Positions 3,972-6,887 of a stretch of 6,887 nucleotides of DNA are shown here, in pieces. The position numbers were made by a program, and so were the translations under genes. Below the pieces are notes generated by a model that did not search any database, was not told the origin of the DNA, and saw only the letters and a list, made by a program, of their open reading frames with translations. The stretch is from Clostridia bacterium. Its GTDB lineage: Bacteria; Bacillota; Clostridia; Christensenellales; Borkfalkiaceae. The first letter of the stretch is position 1; each line of letters starts with the position of its first letter. The stretch covers positions 1 through 6,887 of the forward strand of contig JAJPXK010000086.1 of the NCBI GenBank assembly GCA_021205485.1, in the 5' to 3' direction.

Positions 3972-5897
3972 ATGAAAAAATCAAAAAACTTGTACAAATT
4001 GGCGAAATATTTTTTTGTTTTGCTTGTCCTTTTAGTGCTTTCGCTGAGCGTAATCGGCTCCAGCTCGTCAAGCTACGTAACCACCGCCACGCAATACGGG
4101 GAGGTTACTTCCGTCACCCCGTATGTTATAACTGAAGAAATAAAAATCAGCTTTAACAAAGTGAGTAAAACAGATTCTAACACGTACTACAATGATTATA
4201 AATACACATATTCGTCTTATAGTGAAGATTATCAAGTAAGGATAGAAAATTACAGCAATATAAAAACCTATTATGGCGATAGCGTAGATGATAATATCAG
4301 CAGCTTTATTGACTTTTATGGTACCACAAGAGAAAAAGGGCAAAGGGGTACACTGACTTCGGCGAGTAATGAAGACCTTTCGTATACAGACCCTCTTTGC
4401 TTTGAAAGCGCTTTTGACGGTGATAATGCGACAACATTAAGCATAGCTTCATTTAAAACAGCGATGACTATGACGGTATACTTTGGTACGAGTAGTGCCA
4501 TTGACGATAATGATAATGTCTTCAATTATAACGGAGCAAAAATAAATAAAACAGATAACGGCAGCGATATAACAGAGGTCGGGGAAAGTGTTTCCGAGGC
4601 GACAAACGGTTATTACTTTACCGATGGCACTACAGATACACACCATTGTTATTGTTATCAAACTACGGTGAGCAGCGGAACATCAATGAATTTTACCACC
4701 GCTATGAACAATGTAACAATTTATTTGATTACATTGACGCCTGTTACCGGTGTTGGTTTGGCAAACACTGCTGCTTCCGCCGGATCGACAGCCGCTGCAT
4801 TGGCGACTACTGCGGGCGCTTATAGCACAAGTTTAACGCTGACGGCGACGGTTGGAACTTCGGCAAGCGCAAACACGGCGACGGTGACGTCTTCTGATGA
4901 GGGCGTTGCGGTTGCAACAATAGCAGCCGCAGCAAATACGGGCGGAGGCGCAGTACAATCAAGTATGAAGTTGTCGTCTGCAAAACTGACGTCAGAAAGC
5001 GTTGACGGTACGGTAAGCGACGGAACTTGTACATATACTATTACCGTTGAAGCAAAGGGAGCGGGCGTTGCTACAATAACGTTTACTTCGGGCGGTCTGT
5101 CAGCCAGTTACGATATTTACGTGCAGGGCGCGTATATAAGCGGAGACGACAGTGTTTACACCACTGGCAGCGGTATCAATTTAACCGTGAAAAACGTTTC
5201 AGATACCGAGGCCTCAGACGTTACGGATACTTATACCTGGTCTTATGAGGCGGCAAACGGCAGCAGCGGCGCGGTAAGCTTTGACAGCAACAGCGGCACA
5301 AGCGCGAGCGTTACCGGTACAGCGGCGGGCTACGTTACTGTTAAAGCTGAATATGGCGGCAATACATTGACCAAAGATATAACAGTTTCCGATTACTTCA
5401 AGTATGATATGAGTAAAGGTTCAGACGGAACTTACGGAATCAGCAAGGCTTATTTCTTTACAGATGGAAAGGTTTCCAGTGACAGTACGTCGACAAATAC
5501 AAATACCGGTGCTACTGAAACGAGTATATTATATTGGTATGGTAAAGCTAACGGATTCAGTAATGGTTATTTCCGAACGGGAGGCGAAACAAAAGATAAT
5601 GCGAGATATTTCGGTATAGATTTATCAAATTACAGCGACTATACGGTTACTGTTGAAATAGTGTTTGCTGCTAGCAGCGATGAACCTGTTACTTGTTATT
5701 TGTCAACGGAAACTTCAAATAGTAGCGGAATTATAATTGAATCTGATGAATCAGAGGGCAATGAAGTTACGTTAAGTTATAAGGGAACGGTAAGCGGATT
5801 AGGGTTAACCGATGGACAATTATATGTAACAACAAGCGGCGGTAACACAAAATTTTATAGTATAACAATATTACTTACGCCTGTATCAGGTGAATAA
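3972..5897 (+). CDS. Secreted Ser/Thr-rich surface protein with Ig-like modules
   Basis: A 641-residue protein I cannot name. The N-terminus has basic residues and a long hydrophobic run (13-28) ending in VIG-SSSSS, a general secretory signal without the SipW motif. Residues about 40-130 are rich in Tyr and Ser. Residues about 137-258 look like a beta-sandwich ending NNVTIYLITLTPV. Residues about 258-388 resemble a bacterial Ig-like (Big_2-type) domain: TLTATVGTSASANTATVTS...VAVATI...GVATITFTSGGLSASYDIYV. Residues about 388-473 look like a second Ig-like domain ending GYVTVKAEYGGNTLTKDITV. Residues about 490-641 form another beta-rich domain ending FYSITILLTPVSGE, close to the end of the 137-258 domain, so the protein may carry a duplicated domain around the Ig pair. 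No catalytic motif, LPxTG, S-layer domain or C-terminal membrane segment is visible. It could be an adhesin, carbohydrate-binding or matrix protein. It follows the SipW/TasA-like genes and precedes a terminator. Confidence 0.88.
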   Translation: MKKSKNLYKLAKYFFVLLVLLVLSLSVIGSSSSSYVTTATQYGEVTSVTPYVITEEIKISFNKVSKTDSNTYYNDYKYTYSSYSEDYQVRIENYSNIKTYYGDSVDDNISSFIDFYGTTREKGQRGTLTSASNEDLSYTDPLCFESAFDGDNATTLSIASFKTAMTMTVYFGTSSAIDDNDNVFNYNGAKINKTDNGSDITEVGESVSEATNGYYFTDGTTDTHHCYCYQTTVSSGTSMNFTTAMNNVTIYLITLTPVTGVGLANTAASAGSTAAALATTAGAYSTSLTLTATVGTSASANTATVTSSDEGVAVATIAAAANTGGGAVQSSMKLSSAKLTSESVDGTVSDGTCTYTITVEAKGAGVATITFTSGGLSASYDIYVQGAYISGDDSVYTTGSGINLTVKNVSDTEASDVTDTYTWSYEAANGSSGAVSFDSNSGTSASVTGTAAGYVTVKAEYGGNTLTKDITVSDYFKYDMSKGSDGTYGISKAYFFTDGKVSSDSTSTNTNTGATETSILYWYGKANGFSNGYFRTGGETKDNARYFGIDLSNYSDYTVTVEIVFAASSDEPVTCYLSTETSNSSGIIIESDESEGNEVTLSYKGTVSGLGLTDGQLYVTTSGGNTKFYSITILLTPVSGE

Positions 5898-5933
5898 GGT
5901 AGCGAGAGGAAAGCGCAGCAAGTTTATTGTTTT

Positions 5934-5948
5934 CTACCGAAGCGGTAG
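5934..5948. other. Small hairpin downstream of the 641-residue gene
   Basis: CTACCG (5934-5939) pairs with CGGTAG (5943-5948) around AAG. No T tract follows it. It lies between the stop codon and the main terminator and may be a 3' end stabilising stem; the evidence is limited to the pairing. Confidence 0.4.
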
Positions 5949-6004
5949 CGTTGCCTGTAAAAACTTATTCCGATTGATAATTTGCAGACATATTGTCAGA
6001 ATTT

Positions 6005-6034
6005 AAAAACAGAGGGCTCCCGCCCTCTGTTTTT
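6005..6034 (+). terminator. Intrinsic terminator of the cluster
   Basis: ACAGAGGGC (6009-6017) pairs with GCCCTCTGT (6022-6030) around TCCC, flanked by AAAA on the left and TTTT on the right. The stem and T tract are those of a Rho-independent terminator, and the A tract on the left means it could also work from the other strand. It lies about 110 bases after the last complete gene. Confidence 0.9.
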
Positions 6035-6062
6035 GCGTCCCGCCGCAGAATGGTCCCGCAGC

Positions 6063-6092
6063 CTTGCCTTCCCCTTGAGGGGAAGCCTTAAC
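6063..6092. repeat. Solitary family B end hairpin
   Basis: CTTGCCTTCCCCTTGAGGGG is followed by AAGCCTTAA. It combines the left-end prefix (CTTGCCTTCCCC) with the right-end suffix (GGGGAAGCCTTAA), as if the interior of a full element had been lost by joining its two outer hairpins. Confidence 0.7.
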
Positions 6093-6094
6093 CT

Positions 6095-6190
6095 GTCATC
6101 CTGAGCGAGCGACAGCGAGCCGAAGGAGCCCCTCGATGGAATAAAAGCGGTCGGAAGGAGATTCTTCGACTTCGCTCAGAATGACAGGGG
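6095..6190. repeat. Composite of two family A palindromes, second copy
   Basis: TGTCATCCTGAGCGAGCGAC leads to GCCGAAGGAG, linker CCCCTCGATGGAATAAAAGC, then GGAAGGAGATTCTTCGACTT to AGAATGACAGG. Linker and order match 468-566, but the first palindrome has a different centre (GCGAGCGACAGCGAGC in place of GAGCCGCGAAGCGGCGAC). Confidence 0.75.
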
Positions 6191-6212
6191 AGAGTACGGC
6201 AGAAGCCTTTAC

Positions 6213-6373
6213 GTCATTGCGAGCGGTCTCTACCGCGTGGCAATCCCGCACGGACGTGCGACCAGCAGTCTTTGACGGCACTCAAGTTGTTTAAAAATAA
6301 TAACGTTAATTATAGAAATTACACCTCATCAGTCAACTAACGTTGACAGCTTCCCCTCAAGGGGAAGCCTTAA
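6213..6373. repeat. Family A element plus right half of family B, copy 4
   Basis: GTCATTGCGAG with GCGG/CCGC (6223-6236) and GCACG/CGTGC (6248-6259) is followed by an AT-rich stretch shared with 3681-3712, then CACCTCATC (6322-6330), the variable hairpin GTCAAC-TAAC-GTTGAC (6332-6347) and the CTTCCCC end hairpin. The left half with GATGAGGTG is missing, so the long-range stem cannot form here. Confidence 0.8.
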
Positions 6374-6376
6374 CAG

Positions 6377-6477
6377 AGGCGAGGTTGATAACTGAAGCCT
6401 CGAATTGCTTGGCTTTCCGCGAGCCGCTACGCTCTCGCGAGATCCTCACGTCGGGCTTACGCCCTCCTCAGGATGAC
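6377..6477. repeat. Family D connector joined to a family A palindrome, copy 3
   Basis: The connector reads GGTTGATAACTGAAGCCTCG, ATTGCTTGGCTTTC, then CGCGAG (6418-6423) pairing with CTCGCG (6434-6439). The palindrome that follows has closing arms ATCCT (6442-6446) and AGGAT (6470-6474) and an inner hairpin GGGC-TTAC-GCCC (6453-6464). This is a third arm type on the same connector. Confidence 0.8.
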
Positions 6478-6503
6478 GGGGGTAACGACCGAAGCGCCCC
6501 CTT

Positions 6504-6616
6504 GCCTTCCCCTTGAGGAGAAGGTGGCGGCGAAGCCGTCGGATGAGGTGTTATTCCAATATTTCCACCTCATCAGTCAACTACGTTGACAGCTTCCCCT
6601 CAAGGGGAAGCCTTAA
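6504..6616. repeat. Family B element, copy 5, compact form
   Basis: The most compact complete copy: hairpin CCTTCCCC-TTG-AGGAGAAGG; hairpin GGCGGC-GAA-GCCGTC (6526-6540, one G:T pair); GATGAGGTG (6542-6550) opposite CACCTCATC (6566-6574) with only 15 bases between; the variable hairpin GTCAAC-TAC-GTTGAC (6576-6590); and GCTTCCCCT-CA-AGGGGAAGC (6592-6611). It shows that the long central part of copies 1-3 is not needed for the folded plan. Confidence 0.85.
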
Positions 6617-6629
6617 AACCGCAATATTG

Positions 6630-6677
6630 CCTCCCTTATTAGGGGAGGAGGGCCACTTTAGTGGCGGAGGGGTTTTG
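6630..6677. repeat. Family C left half-element
   Basis: CCTCCC-TTATTA-GGGGAGG is followed by GCCACT-TT-AGTGGC (6652-6665) and GGAGGGGTTTT. This is the left-half layout (outer hairpin, inner hairpin, G-rich strand) whose missing partner would be AAAACCCCTC, the start of the family C right halves at 574 and 1272. From 6678 to 6760 I see no feature I can support. Confidence 0.7.
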
Positions 6678-6760
6678 ATAACGGCGACGGTAAATAAGGA
6701 ATTGCAACGCATTTGTTACATAAAAATTTATCGGACGGTAAAGAGAGAGGGCTTTTTTTG

Positions 6761-6789
6761 TTGCTAAATCGGCGGCGATTATTTATAAT
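6761..6789 (+). promoter_or_regulatory. Putative sigma-A promoter for lepA
   Basis: TTGCTA (6761-6766) and TATAAT (6784-6789) are separated by 17 bases, the ideal spacing; the -10 box is perfect and the -35 box matches the first three bases of TTGACA plus the final A. It lies 42 bases before the lepA start and downstream of all repeats, so lepA should be transcribed independently of the upstream cluster. Confidence 0.7.
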
Positions 6790-6831
6790 TATTATAAACT
6801 TCAATCCAAATCAATTTTATTACGGTAAAAA

Positions 6832-6887
6832 ATGAAAAAGCCAAGCCAATTTATTCGCAATTTTTGCATTATAGCTCATATAGACGA
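6832..6887 (+). CDS. lepA: Elongation factor 4 (LepA), N-terminal fragment
   Basis: The first 18 codons before the window edge read MKKPSQFIRNFCIIAHID. IRNFxIIAHID is the start of the G1 (P-loop) region of LepA, a ribosome-associated translational GTPase that moves stalled ribosomes. RNFCIIAHID favours LepA over TypA (typically IAIIAHVD) and RF3 (AIISHPD). The next codon begins with GA, so it would be Asp or Glu where the family nearly always has His (HIDHGKS). No Shine-Dalgarno sequence is present; the leader before the ATG is ACGGTAAAAA. The rest of the gene is outside the window. Confidence 0.85.
   Translation, partial: MKKPSQFIRNFCIIAHID

Noticed and set aside
6513..6767. 84-residue open frame before lepA
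   Set aside because: It begins inside a family B hairpin, includes the typical repeat translation FPSRGSLK, and has no ribosome binding site.

Overview
The window looks like a chromosomal segment of an uncultured low-GC Gram-positive bacterium, probably a gut-type member of the Clostridia. This rests on a Bacillus-like SipW/TasA gene set, the standard code, and spacers packed with palindromic repeats of a kind I associate with metagenomic Clostridia. The taxonomic call is an inference and is not fixed by any marker gene, because only 56 bases of lepA are present.

All believable genes are on the + strand. In order they are: a membrane-anchored protein with a TasA/camelysin-like beta-sandwich domain (657-1268); a SipW-type (ER-type) signal peptidase I with a Ser/His catalytic pair (1578-2120); a secreted protein with a textbook SipW-dependent signal peptide (2480-3406); a 641-residue secreted Ser/Thr-rich protein with Ig-like modules (3972-5897); and the first 18 codons of lepA (6832 to the window edge). 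The first three resemble the anchor / dedicated peptidase / fibre-subunit logic of the Bacillus tapA-sipW-tasA biofilm operon. The fourth could be an accessory surface component. A strong hairpin-plus-T-tract terminator at 6005-6034 closes the cluster, and lepA appears to have its own promoter at 6761-6789.

The spacers (1-656, 1269-1577, 2121-2479, 3407-3971, 5898-6831) contain no convincing genes. They are mosaics of structured repeats. Family A is short palindromes of the GTCAT...ATGAC type with interchangeable inner arms. Family B is a four-hairpin element whose halves are joined by GATGAGGTG/CACCTCATC. Family C is single half-elements with the B layout but other sequence. Family D is a connector module that ends in different A arms. 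Several stems differ between copies on both arms at once, so pairing is kept. Two B copies, 117/119 identical over their main part, flank sipW as direct repeats, and a 19-20 bp micro-insert sits inside two different elements in opposite orientation. No transposase or RAYT-like gene is present, so any mobilising enzyme must lie elsewhere.

The points most worth a second look are the putative matrix-fibre cluster, the hypervariable but pairing-conserved hairpin in family B, the possible recombinational loss of sipW, and the modular build of the repeats.
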